Assembly (NCBI RefSeq): GCF_963664735.1
Contig: NZ_OY761553.1
Coordinates: 4,585,001 to 4,649,000 of the forward strand
DNA length: 64,000 nt
Source: an uncultured Cohaesibacter sp.
GTDB taxonomy: Bacteria > Pseudomonadota > Alphaproteobacteria > Rhizobiales > Cohaesibacteraceae
Reading direction: 5' to 3'
The notes under the pieces were generated by a model. It made no database searches and was not told the DNA's origin. It saw only the letters and a program-made list of their open reading frames with translations. Positions 17,697-24,316 of the stretch are shown in pieces. The position numbers were made by a program, and so were the translations under genes. Positions within the stretch are counted from its first letter, which is position 1; every line of letters starts with the position of its first letter.

Positions 17697-18449
17697 ATGC
17701 AACTCGTAAATGATTGGCGGCGCGTGGTCGTTACTTCACTTTCCTTCTGGATGCAAATACTGGGCTTATTGATCCTCGTTGCTCCGGAGATGCGGTTTTA
17801 TGTGACGGGACAGGACTATGACCCCGTCCTTGCTTGGTGGCTCGGTGTGCTGTTTCTGGTCGCTGGCCTTGTTGGCCGTGTCTACAGGCAGAAGCTTTCC
17901 ATGGTGCGCGAGTGGCTCCGGATTAGCGCCATTGCGTTGATTGTTGTCCTGCTAGCCTGTCTGCTGGCTGGCCGCGCTTTTGCCGCTCCGGCGAGCGAAG
18001 AGGACACCTTGGCCATTGCAGTTCCTTTCATTGCCCAGGAGGAAGGGGAGAAGCTTGTTGCTTATAAAGACATCGTTGGTGTCTGGACCATCTGCAGTGG
18101 ATCGACGCGTGGTGTTCACAAAGGCATGCGCAAAACAGTTGCTGAATGTCGGGAGTTGCTGCGGGCTGAAGTGGCTGAATATCGCGGCAAACTTCACCGT
18201 TATTTTACAAGCACGACCAAGGAAAGGCGGCTGACTGCCAAGCGTGACACGGCCTATGTTAGCCTTGCCTATAACGCGGGTGTCTCAGCGATCGGAAAGA
18301 GCACAGCAACGCGAAGGCTTAACGCTGGCAACATCAAAGGGGGGTGTCAGGCGCTTACATGGTGGAACAAAGCCGGGGGCAGGGTGATCCGTGGACTTGT
18401 CGCTCGACGTGCTCGTGAGAAGGCATACTGCATGGAGGGGATCCGATGA
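17697..18449 (+). CDS. Holin-like/GH24 lysozyme fusion endolysin
   Basis: 250 residues from ATG 17697 with GGAG ten bases upstream; an earlier in-frame ATG (17631) precedes the terminator and is unlikely. Residues 1-65 look like a small alphaproteobacterial phage holin: 'NDWRRVVVTSLSFWMQ', then two membrane spans at about 12-30 and 44-61. Residues 76-95 are a third hydrophobic span ending in a signal-peptidase-like 'RAFA-AP' site. The rest is a GH24 lysozyme with the canonical E-x8-D-x5-T triad (Glu116, Asp125, Thr131) and 'AYNAGVSAIGKSTATRRLN'. An internal ATG at 17901 (residue 69) could yield a separately secreted lysozyme. A joined holin and endolysin is unusual. Confidence 0.78.
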   Translation: MQLVNDWRRVVVTSLSFWMQILGLLILVAPEMRFYVTGQDYDPVLAWWLGVLFLVAGLVGRVYRQKLSMVREWLRISAIALIVVLLACLLAGRAFAAPASEEDTLAIAVPFIAQEEGEKLVAYKDIVGVWTICSGSTRGVHKGMRKTVAECRELLRAEVAEYRGKLHRYFTSTTKERRLTAKRDTAYVSLAYNAGVSAIGKSTATRRLNAGNIKGGCQALTWWNKAGGRVIRGLVARRAREKAYCMEGIR

Positions 18450-18787
18450 GCTTCATTCTTTCTCTATTCAAAAACTGGCGCGTTGCAATCGGTTTGGGCT
18501 GCATCCTAGCCCTCATAGGCTCCCATACCTTCGCTTACTGGAAAGGCCATTCGAGTGCTTCTCAGGCTTGCCAGACCGCCGCACTGAAAGCTGAAATCGG
18601 CAATCTGAAGCGGACCATCCAGATAAGTGAAACCGCTCTTGATGCGTCTGTGCAAAGGGCACAGGCGCGGGACGCAGAAGCAACCACCCTTGAACAGAAG
18701 GTCGAGGCCTATGAAGCCCAATTGGAAAATGCTGGCAGTTGTATTCTGTCTGCCTCTGATGCTCGGCGGCTGTCAGAGATCAGGTAA
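18446..18787 (+). CDS. i-spanin (Rz-like inner membrane lysis protein)
   Basis: 113 residues, overlapping the lysozyme gene by ATGA. There is one N-terminal membrane span (about residues 10-30, 'WRVAIGLGCILALIGSHTFAYW'). A periplasmic coiled coil follows (about 40-93, 'LKAEIGNLKRTIQISETALDASVQRAQARDAEATTLEQKVEAYEAQL'). This is the i-spanin plan: the coiled coil bridges the periplasm to the o-spanin and fuses the membranes in the last step of lysis. The o-spanin gene starts inside its 3' part in another frame, as in lambda Rz/Rz1. Confidence 0.82.
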   Translation: MSFILSLFKNWRVAIGLGCILALIGSHTFAYWKGHSSASQACQTAALKAEIGNLKRTIQISETALDASVQRAQARDAEATTLEQKVEAYEAQLENAGSCILSASDARRLSEIR

Positions 18788-18989
18788 GCCGCTCGATCCA
18801 TCCTTGCCGGTTATCCCTGCTGATCTTGCCATGCTCTGCGAAGATCCCGGCGTCAAAGCCGGTCGTGATATGCGAGCGGAACTGGCGATACAAAGGAAGT
18901 TTCTGGCGCTCTGCCGCAACAGACATCGCGACACTGTGGCTTTCTATAATCAGGTTAGACAGCTCTATGCGGAGGTCAAAAGCAGATGA
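18711..18989 (+). CDS. o-spanin (Rz1-like outer membrane lipoprotein)
   Basis: 92 residues from ATG 18711, overlapping the i-spanin gene by 77 bp in a different frame. It has a lipoprotein signal 'MLAVVFCLPLMLGGC' with a lipobox (LGGC) and a Pro-containing stretch just after the cysteine ('SGKPLDPSLPVIPADL'). It then has a longer helical C-terminus than lambda Rz1. The start codon could also be ATG 18729. It is expected to be sorted to the outer membrane and pair with the i-spanin. Confidence 0.78.
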   Translation: MKPNWKMLAVVFCLPLMLGGCQRSGKPLDPSLPVIPADLAMLCEDPGVKAGRDMRAELAIQRKFLALCRNRHRDTVAFYNQVRQLYAEVKSR

Positions 18990-19222
18990 CCCTCGTGCCT
19001 TCGGAAATGGTTTCAAAAGCTAATAGCTTCTGGGTATGGATCCGGGCGACATTGGGGTGGACCGTGAGTGGCTTTTCAATCTACTGGGAAAACTACATCA
19101 ACCCGATACTGATCGGCGCTGCGCTTATCGCCTCGCTTTGGGCTACGGTCCTGCTTATCAAGCAAAGGAGGCTCGATATCAAGATTAAGCAGAAGCAGTT
19201 GGATGACTGGAATAGACGGTAA
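18986..19222 (+). CDS. Small membrane protein ending the prophage lysis cassette
   Basis: 78 residues, overlapping the o-spanin stop by ATGA. An aromatic amphipathic N-terminus (SFWVWIRATLGWTVSGFSIYW) precedes one clear membrane span (about residues 39-60, 'NPILIGAALIASLWATVLLIK') and a basic C-terminal tail. It is the last gene before the right prophage boundary. Its size, single span, charged tail and lysis location would fit a holin, pinholin or antiholin, but no family signature is recognised. Confidence 0.6.
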   Translation: MTLVPSEMVSKANSFWVWIRATLGWTVSGFSIYWENYINPILIGAALIASLWATVLLIKQRRLDIKIKQKQLDDWNRR

Positions 19223-19231
19223 TTCAAAATC

Positions 19232-19265
19232 AAACTGTAAAACTTTTGCAGAAAAACTGTAAAAC
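19232..19265. repeat. 12-bp direct repeat near prophage right end
   Basis: AAACTGTAAAAC occurs at 19,232-19,243 and again at 19,254-19,265, a 22-bp period (about two helical turns). It lies between the last phage gene and the tRNA 3' end. Two evenly phased copies beside an attachment site are what arm-type sites of a tyrosine integrase look like, though the repeat could be chance in AT-rich DNA. Confidence 0.4.
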
Positions 19266-19321
19266 CAATTTATATTCATAAAGTGGAATGTTCTTAGCTT
19301 TTTGATTTTAATGGGAAATCT

Positions 19322-19398
19322 TGGTAGCGGAGGAGGGACTTGAACCCCCGACACGCGGATTATGATTCCGCTGCTCTAACCAACTGAGCTACTCCGCC
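19322..19398 (-). tRNA. tRNA-Met (CAT)
   Basis: On the minus strand the 77-nt sequence folds into a full cloverleaf. The acceptor arm is GGCGGAG/CTCCGCT and the D arm contains AGCTCAGTTGGTTAGAGC. The anticodon stem is GCGGA/TCCGC around loop ATCATAA, giving anticodon CAT. The T arm is GGGGGTTCAAGTCCCTC and the 3' CCA is encoded. The body matches alphaproteobacterial elongator tRNA-Met; tRNA-Ile2 shares the CAT anticodon but usually has a different acceptor stem. The 3' end faces the prophage, as at many integrase target tRNAs. Confidence 0.93.
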
Positions 19399-19436
19399 AT
19401 ACCGTCCGTCAGCCCGTTTGGGCGCGGTGTGTGAGG

Positions 19437-19465
19437 CTTATAGGCATCGTGAGTTTGGCTGTCAA
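19437..19465 (-). promoter_or_regulatory. Promoter of tRNA-Met
   Basis: On the minus strand, TTGACA (19,460-19,465) and TATAAG (19,437-19,442) are separated by exactly 17 bp, 38 bp upstream of the mature tRNA 5' end. A perfect -35 and good -10 fit a strong constitutive tRNA promoter. Confidence 0.8.
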
Positions 19466-19847
19466 GCTGGCTTTGCTGCAAGTGGACAGAAAAATTGCCG
19501 TTGTGAATAAAGATGTTGGCAATGATTGGCCGTTGGGAGGGGCATCAGAATGGTTGCGCTGCAGTTTCACAATAAATGTATTGACCATGAGCGCTTCTCT
19601 TAGGGGGAAATGGCTGTTCGTTGCTGCCTGGGGGCACTGCAGCTTCTTGTTTGAGATGGCACTGGCAAGGCTCGCGCGGGCAATGGATATGCAATCTTAT
19701 TGCCTAATGTGAATTGTAGCTTCTCGCTTGATAGAGTGTTTCAACTGCGCCATAGTCGCGCAAATTCCAGGAGTGTGAGGCATTCGTCTTGGGTGCCATT
19801 TTTGATGGGTTGCCCCTTCTTCGGGTAAAATATTCTGGCTTAACATC
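19466..19847. other. Intergenic region, no gene recognised
   Basis: About 380 bp between the tRNA promoter and the alpha/beta hydrolase gene. A 93-codon frame at 19,431-19,712 crosses the tRNA promoter, lacks a ribosome site and has no recognisable composition. I see no RNA gene or repeat here; the hydrolase promoter is presumably in the right half. Confidence 0.5.
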
Positions 19848-20654
19848 ATGGCGAATCCTTCAACCTTATCGGGAGACTTGGCAGTGCAAAGCAGATTGAA
19901 CTTTGTTTCAATGGGAGAGGTGGATGGTTTCCCCGTGGTTTTTCTGCATGGGTTTGGCGGAGATGCAAGCAGCTGGCTGAATTTTCAGGTCGGGCTCTCG
20001 GGAACCTGGCGGTCCATTGCGTTTGATCTGCCCGGCCATGGAGGGTCTCTTGACTATCCTGACACTTGCAACGCGGTGGTGGCGGCCAAGGCTGTGCTGC
20101 ATGAGTTGGAGCAGATGGGCGTTGAACGGTTTCATCTGGTTGGTCACTCCATGGGGGGCGCGACGGCAGCCGTAATTGCGTTGCGACGACCTGAACTTGT
20201 CGCCTCCATGAGCCTTATTGCTCCGGGTGGGTTTGGATCTGAAATCAATCAGGCTTTGCTACGCCGGTATGCCGAACAGAAAGACGAAGAGAGTTTGAAG
20301 ATTGTGCTTGAGCAGTTTTTCGGTTCGGAGTTTCGTTTGCCGCGCGCCATGGCGAAGTATGCTGCTCTGCAACGACAAGATCCCCGGGTCTGCGAGAGCC
20401 TGAAAATGACTGCAGAGGCCATTCTTGATGGCAAAACCCAAAAGACGTTGCCAATTGAAGATCTCGCGAGTTTGTCTATTCCCATAAAGGTCATTTGGGG
20501 GCGGCAGGATCGTGTTATTCCGGTCAGCCAATGCGTTGGCTTGCCGGCAATGATGGCGGTCCATATCTTCGAGAAAGCTGGTCATATGGTTCATTTGGAG
20601 GCCAGTCGCGAAGTATTGTTTCTCATTCGCCAGTGTATCCGCTCTGCCCGCTAG
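19848..20654 (+). CDS. Alpha/beta hydrolase
   Basis: 268 residues. It shows a classic alpha/beta hydrolase core: oxyanion 'FLHGFGGDASSW' (about residues 31-42), a strand and turn 'AFDLPGHGGS', the nucleophile elbow 'GHSMGG' (Ser at about residue 102), an acid Asp in 'WGRQDRVIP', and the catalytic His in 'EKAGHMVHLE'. The arrangement is closest to small esterase-type members, including the hydrolase-like C-terminal domain of acetoin dehydrogenase E2 proteins, but without a lipoyl domain. It is probably a cytoplasmic esterase or C-C hydrolase of unknown substrate. It stands alone between the tRNA and the next gene. Confidence 0.8.
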   Translation: MANPSTLSGDLAVQSRLNFVSMGEVDGFPVVFLHGFGGDASSWLNFQVGLSGTWRSIAFDLPGHGGSLDYPDTCNAVVAAKAVLHELEQMGVERFHLVGHSMGGATAAVIALRRPELVASMSLIAPGGFGSEINQALLRRYAEQKDEESLKIVLEQFFGSEFRLPRAMAKYAALQRQDPRVCESLKMTAEAILDGKTQKTLPIEDLASLSIPIKVIWGRQDRVIPVSQCVGLPAMMAVHIFEKAGHMVHLEASREVLFLIRQCIRSAR

Positions 20655-20715
20655 GGGCTGAGGGTCTTGGGTTGTGCTTTCTTGGCGCTTAACCATGATT
20701 TGCGGAAGTGACTTC

Positions 20716-20738
20716 TTAACAATTGCTTAACGTTAAGC
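20716..20738 (+). promoter_or_regulatory. CtrA-type box and palindrome upstream of 20928 gene
   Basis: TTAAC-AATTGC-TTAAC (20,716-20,731) fits the CtrA consensus TTAA-N7-TTAAC. It runs into a perfect 14-bp palindrome GCTTAACGTTAAGC (20,725-20,738). A TATATT-like -10 follows at about 20,746. Both half-sites carry the extra C, which makes chance less likely. It would put the following membrane protein under the cell-cycle regulator. Confidence 0.5.
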
Positions 20739-20927
20739 GAGAGCTTATATTGATAGGGTGAATTCGGGAGATGACAGAAGTCTTTATTTGCGATCTTTAG
20801 ATGTATGGCAATCGTCATTTCTTTAGTCGATTCGCTCGGTGGGCTCATTTGAACTTGTAATAAGAGATATGCGTTGCCGCTGTAGTGCTGGTGATGGCGA
20901 CTTCAATTTTACGAACGGAAAGCGGAC

Positions 20928-21500
20928 ATGGAAGAGCAAGAACCTGTTAACAAGAAACGTAGTCTTGACCGTGCCATTCGTGATGTCAGAATAGCTGATG
21001 TCGAGCAGAACAGTGTTGTTGTTGAACTTGGCGATACGGAGCGTGCGCGACTGGAAATTCTTAACGATGCGCTTGAAGATGTCTCCAAAGAGCTGCCGGA
21101 AGATATGGAAATGCTTACTTTTCAGATCGTTCCCGGCCGTAAGCCGCGTTTCTGGATCGATATTACCAGTTTTGTCGAAATGGCTCGTGACAAGCGGACC
21201 TATCGCTTCTTGAAAGATACGCGGTTGGGGCGTGTTGTGCTTGCCGAGAGCCAAGATGTAGATGATGTGGCCGATGCGGTGACCCATTATCTGGCTGAGC
21301 GCATTATCGAGCGGGAGAAGGCAATCGAGTCCGACCATTTGCTTGCCAAGATGTCTGAAAAGGCAATCAATCCTGAAACCGCTGCCATGGCCAAACGCAA
21401 GCGAGGGGGCTCCAATGCCATTTGGTGGTTTCTTTGCGGTATTCTGGCAGGGGCAATTGGACTGGTCCTCTATGCCTGGTATTTGCCGACCAATTTCTAG
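20928..21500 (+). CDS. Conserved-type alphaproteobacterial membrane protein of unknown function
   Basis: 190 residues from ATG 20,928 (GGAC ribosome region). Residues 1-145 are soluble: 'SLDRAIRDVRIADVEQNSVVVELGDTERARLEILNDALEDV', 'FQIVPGRKPRFWIDITSFVEMARDKRTYRFLKDTRLGRVVLAES', and a helix 'VADAVTHYLAERIIEREKAIES'. A single C-terminal membrane anchor follows ('SNAIWWFLCGILAGAIGLVLYAWYL', about 162-187). The soluble domain faces the cytoplasm if the positive-inside rule holds (MAKRKRGG before the span). I recognise the overall type from Rhizobiales genomes but no function. The upstream CtrA-like box suggests cell-cycle-linked expression. Confidence 0.7.
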   Translation: MEEQEPVNKKRSLDRAIRDVRIADVEQNSVVVELGDTERARLEILNDALEDVSKELPEDMEMLTFQIVPGRKPRFWIDITSFVEMARDKRTYRFLKDTRLGRVVLAESQDVDDVADAVTHYLAERIIEREKAIESDHLLAKMSEKAINPETAAMAKRKRGGSNAIWWFLCGILAGAIGLVLYAWYLPTNF

Positions 21501-21577
21501 TTATTGATAGCAGAAGTGTGTTGCCTTGGCGTGTGGACAGCGTGCCGGGGTTGGTGTGCTGCGTCTGCTCTTAGCCA

Positions 21578-22486
21578 TTAGCCATTGGGAATGGAGAGCA
21601 TCTGGTTGCCCAGTTCGCCAATGACTCTGTCTTCCGAGGAGTAGCCTCGCTCAATGAGCCTGCAACGCCAGTTGTTCGCGCTTCCCTCAATCTCAAACAG
21701 ATTAAAGCGTGCTGGTGGCTTGCGTTCACTGCCGAGGCCTTGCGAGGCGCTCGGGACGCAAATGACAGGGATTGGTCCGTGAGGGCCGTTCGTTGCTTCC
21801 TTGGTCAACAGATGGGTGTGGCCATGCAACACCAGCTCTGCGCCATGCTGGGCGAGGGTTTTGCGAAAAAGGGAAGCGCCAATCAATCTCTTGTGCCAAT
21901 GGGTTGATTTTTTCAGCGGGGGATGATGGATCATCACAACGCGAAAGAGGCCCAGGCTCTTGCAGTCTTCAAGAATCTTGGCGAGGCTTTTGGCCTGACG
22001 CTTGCGAAAATACCCTGTAGCCAAGAGGGGCAGCGTTGCCCGGGCGGAATTGACGCCGATGATGGCCACATTCTCGCGAATTCTGAGATAGGGAAAGGTG
22101 AGGGGGCCGGAGTGCACGATGTCGCCGCTCATGAAGGGGCGCCAGGCTTCTTCGGCTCGCATGCGGGCATTGGGAACATAGGCGTCGTGATTGCCCGGAA
22201 TGACGGAAACATCTTCAGGTGTGCCTAGCGTGGTCAGCCATCGTTTCGCGTTGGCTATTTCGGCAGGCAGGGCCAGATTGACCAAGTCACCGGTAACCGC
22301 CAGATGGTCTGGTTGCTGGGCTTGCAGATCCTTGATGAGATTATCGAGTATATCTGTTGTCAGGACGCCTTTGCGATTGCGGCGCCAGTTGACGTAGCCG
22401 AAGATGCGTTTGTTCGCCAGCTGCCAAGCAGTTGCTTCGGGGAGAGGACCCAGGTGGGGGTCGGATATGTGCGCCAATCTAAACAT
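21578..22486 (-). CDS. Metallophosphoesterase (calcineurin-like)
   Basis: 302 residues. All five dinuclear-metal motifs of the calcineurin-like superfamily are present in order: 'SDPHLG' (8-13), 'TGDLVN', 'GNHD', 'MIHHPP' and 'HGHTH'. The plan is that of class III cyclic-nucleotide phosphodiesterases (CpdA/Icc-like), though substrates in this family vary and include phospholipid derivatives. The start ATG gives the family-typical 'MFRLAHISDPHLG'. It is monocistronic, convergent with the membrane protein gene and followed upstream by the 36-codon gene on the same strand. Confidence 0.85.
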   Translation of the reverse strand: MFRLAHISDPHLGPLPEATAWQLANKRIFGYVNWRRNRKGVLTTDILDNLIKDLQAQQPDHLAVTGDLVNLALPAEIANAKRWLTTLGTPEDVSVIPGNHDAYVPNARMRAEEAWRPFMSGDIVHSGPLTFPYLRIRENVAIIGVNSARATLPLLATGYFRKRQAKSLAKILEDCKSLGLFRVVMIHHPPLKKSTHWHKRLIGASLFRKTLAQHGAELVLHGHTHLLTKEATNGPHGPIPVICVPSASQGLGSERKPPARFNLFEIEGSANNWRCRLIERGYSSEDRVIGELGNQMLSIPNG

Positions 22487-22578
22487 AAGATAGCGCTTAA
22501 TTGTTTTTGCGCTTTGCGTCCAGATTCTTTTTGCGCTTCACCCAAAGAACTCCGTATTCTTGGCTGCTGAAAAACAAA

Positions 22579-22613
22579 AACGGCAGGAGCCTTGCGCAAG
22601 CTCTTGCCGTTTT
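22579..22613 (-). terminator. Bidirectional terminator
   Basis: AACGGCAGGAGC and GCTCTTGCCGTT form a 12-bp stem (one G-T pair) around a CTTGCGCAAG centre that pairs with itself. T-rich runs lie on both sides (TTTTTGTTTTT on the minus strand). It ends the 36-codon gene upstream of the phosphoesterase on the same strand. Confidence 0.85.
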
Positions 22614-22667
22614 GTTACCGCATTTCATTGTCTTTCGACCGACTAGGTGTCAGTCAACAAGAATGCC

Positions 22668-22778
22668 TCAGCCCATCGGGTTGATGAGGGTGTTGACCAC
22701 TTTACGGTCAGACATATTGACAGCTGGACGCCAGTGATAACGTGCAGTCTTCTTGCTTTTCTTCAGAAACTTCATCAT
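22668..22778 (-). CDS. Small basic protein of 36 residues, unknown function
   Basis: The short frame reads MMKFLKKSKKTARYHWRPA followed by VNMSDRKVVNTLINPMG. It begins at a double ATG preceded by CCGGAGTAGGGCC, a strong Shine-Dalgarno at good spacing, and is closed 55 bp later by a strong terminator. That gives it the full outline of a stand-alone gene. The N-terminal half is highly basic (eight Lys/Arg in 17) and the C-terminal half is neutral, suggesting nucleic-acid or ribosome contact. I do not recognise a named family. An 8-bp inverted repeat (22,853-22,879) lies upstream. Confidence 0.6.
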   Translation of the reverse strand: MMKFLKKSKKTARYHWRPAVNMSDRKVVNTLINPMG

Positions 22779-23217
22779 GGCCCTACTCCGGTTTGATGAA
22801 TATTTAGACATTCACTGCTGAAAAAAGCAGCACATATTTGGAATTTGCGCTCATATTCCTTATAAACCAATAGGAATATAGTCGAAATTTTGCATGGCTG
22901 ATATGCGTTGCGTTAAATTTCTGAAAAATATCTTAATATCAAATTGTTAAGAAAGAATATGGGCTGTGTCCAGATTCTTCCTTTGGTTGATAAGTCCTGC
23001 CGTTTTGAATGTGTAATTTGGGTGGCTCTGATGACTATAAAACCGTCATGCATATATTTTGTGCAAATATCGATTGTGTTTTGATTAACATTTGAACTGT
23101 GTGTTCGAGCGCTTTGGGAACTCTTATGTTGCACTTATCAGCACGATTGCAAGCTTGTTTCAATTATCGTGCTCAAGCGGTTCAAAGATTGCGTTGGAGC
23201 CTCTGTGATTTGGCAAA
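22779..23217. other. AT-rich intergenic region with inverted repeats
   Basis: Nothing coding is seen. ATATTCCT (22,853-22,860) and AGGAATAT (22,872-22,879) form a perfect inverted repeat with an 11-bp loop in the promoter region of the 36-codon gene. AGCACGAT (23,140-23,147) and ATCGTGCT (23,166-23,173) form another with an 18-bp loop. The strip is much more AT-rich than its neighbours. A small RNA is possible but not shown. Confidence 0.4.
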
Positions 23218-23475
23218 ATGAACCTTGTTGTTTTTGTCGCTATGGCGAAGTTGAGGGGAAGGGCAGAAGCGCAATGTGCCTATTATGGATGGTTTGGCCG
23301 GTTAGTTGACCCGTTGGGGCGGCATTGTCGATTCCATAGGCTGTTGCGACTGTTGGTGTTTGCTTCGGTGATGCTTGCTTTGAACTTCGTATTTCGACTT
23401 ATAATTTCAATTTTATCCGCATTAATAGTACAATATGCTGTTATTTTATTGTTTGAAAAAGAAAATGATGTATAG
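23218..23475 (+). CDS. Possible small membrane protein (doubtful)
   Basis: 85 codons from ATG 23,218. The C-terminal half is strongly hydrophobic ('LLVFASVMLALNFVFRLIISILSALIVQYAVILLF'), with a basic N-terminal half. There is no convincing ribosome site and no recognisable family, and the DNA is AT-rich, which by itself yields hydrophobic frames. It could be a real small membrane protein or a chance frame. Confidence 0.2.
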   Translation: MNLVVFVAMAKLRGRAEAQCAYYGWFGRLVDPLGRHCRFHRLLRLLVFASVMLALNFVFRLIISILSALIVQYAVILLFEKENDV

Positions 23476-23680
23476 ACAGCCTTTGTAGACTGTGTTAGCT
23501 GAAGGCCTGACGATGAGGAGAGAGCCTTGATGATGCTTCGACGACGAACCTGATAATGCATGGGCGGATGAGTGCCAGTTTTGGGCTCTGTAATCAAAGA
23601 GACCGGGCAAGCTTTTCGTCACAGGAAACGAACATCAGACAAGACCTGCCCGTATGTGCGGCTAAAAACGGAAATTCCCA
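23476..23680. other. Intergenic region upstream of acetyltransferase
   Basis: About 200 bp with no supported gene, RNA or clear promoter. Confidence 0.4.
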
Positions 23681-24181
23681 ATGTGTCAGCTAGACTTCAC
23701 TCTGGAGCGTGAGCTACCGCTTCATGTCAGCGCTATTGAGCAACTGCATCGTGATGCATTCGGTCCCGGGCGCTTTGCCAGAACCGCGTTTCGCGTGCGT
23801 GAAGCTGTTGATCCTGAGCCATCCTTGAGTTTTGTTGCGACATCTCATGGTCATCTGGCAGGTTCCGTCCGGCTGTCGCCGATCAAGATCGGGGCGTGCA
23901 GGGCCTTGTTATTGGGGCCTCTGGCGGTGCATCCTGATTTCAAGAACAAGGGGGCTGGCAAGCTGTTGATGGAACGTGCGATTGGCGACGCCAAAATGCT
24001 CGACTATTGCGCTATCCTGCTTGTTGGCGATTATGACTATTATTCTCGCTTCGGTTTCGAACGTGTTCCCATGGGTAAAATTGCGATGCCCGGGCCGGTC
24101 AATCCGCTGCGTCTGCTTCTGCTGCCCTTCAGTGAAGAGGCTGCCAGTCAATGTATGGGGCCGGTCAAACCGGGCGCCTAG
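23681..24181 (+). CDS. GNAT family N-acetyltransferase (YhbS-like)
   Basis: 166 residues. It has the GNAT core: the strand 'LSFVATSHGHLAGSVRLSPIKI', then 'LLLGPLAVHPDFKNKGAGKLLMERAI', where the Q/RxxGxG/A acetyl-CoA pyrophosphate loop is K-N-K-G-A-G. It ends with 'ILLVGDYDYYSRFGFERV', characteristic of the YhbS group (COG3153). Substrate unknown; candidates are small amines or a protein N-terminus. It stands alone, 135 bp before the DUF1285 operon. Confidence 0.82.
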   Translation: MCQLDFTLERELPLHVSAIEQLHRDAFGPGRFARTAFRVREAVDPEPSLSFVATSHGHLAGSVRLSPIKIGACRALLLGPLAVHPDFKNKGAGKLLMERAIGDAKMLDYCAILLVGDYDYYSRFGFERVPMGKIAMPGPVNPLRLLLLPFSEEAASQCMGPVKPGA

Positions 24182-24316
24182 AGCCTGATCGGGCTATCTG
24201 TTTGGAATAACTTTTCCATTGCGCTTGCTGACTGGAGACCTATATTCATACCGGTTTCCATGTGCTGACGGCGGGCTTTGCCCGTCCGATCACGCTCGGT
24301 CCGGATTGAAGGCGTA

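Larger units (their letters stand above)
1..19321. mobile_element. Prophage, late (structural and lysis) half of a podovirus-type phage, left end outside window
   Basis: All genes from the window start to 19,222 are on the + strand, tightly packed, and follow the canonical short-tailed phage order: portal, scaffold, capsid, adaptor, nozzle, internal virion proteins, tail fibre, lysis. No terminase, integrase, repressor or replication genes are visible, so they must lie to the left. The right boundary is inferred to be the 3' end of the tRNA-Met gene that begins at 19,322. Between the last phage gene and the tRNA is an AT-rich 99-bp strip with a 12-bp direct repeat. All reading frames appear intact, so the module could be functional. 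Whether the element is inducible cannot be judged from this half. Confidence 0.9.

Noticed and set aside
19431-19712. 93-codon frame right of the tRNA
   Set aside because: It covers the tRNA promoter, has no ribosome site and no protein-like features.
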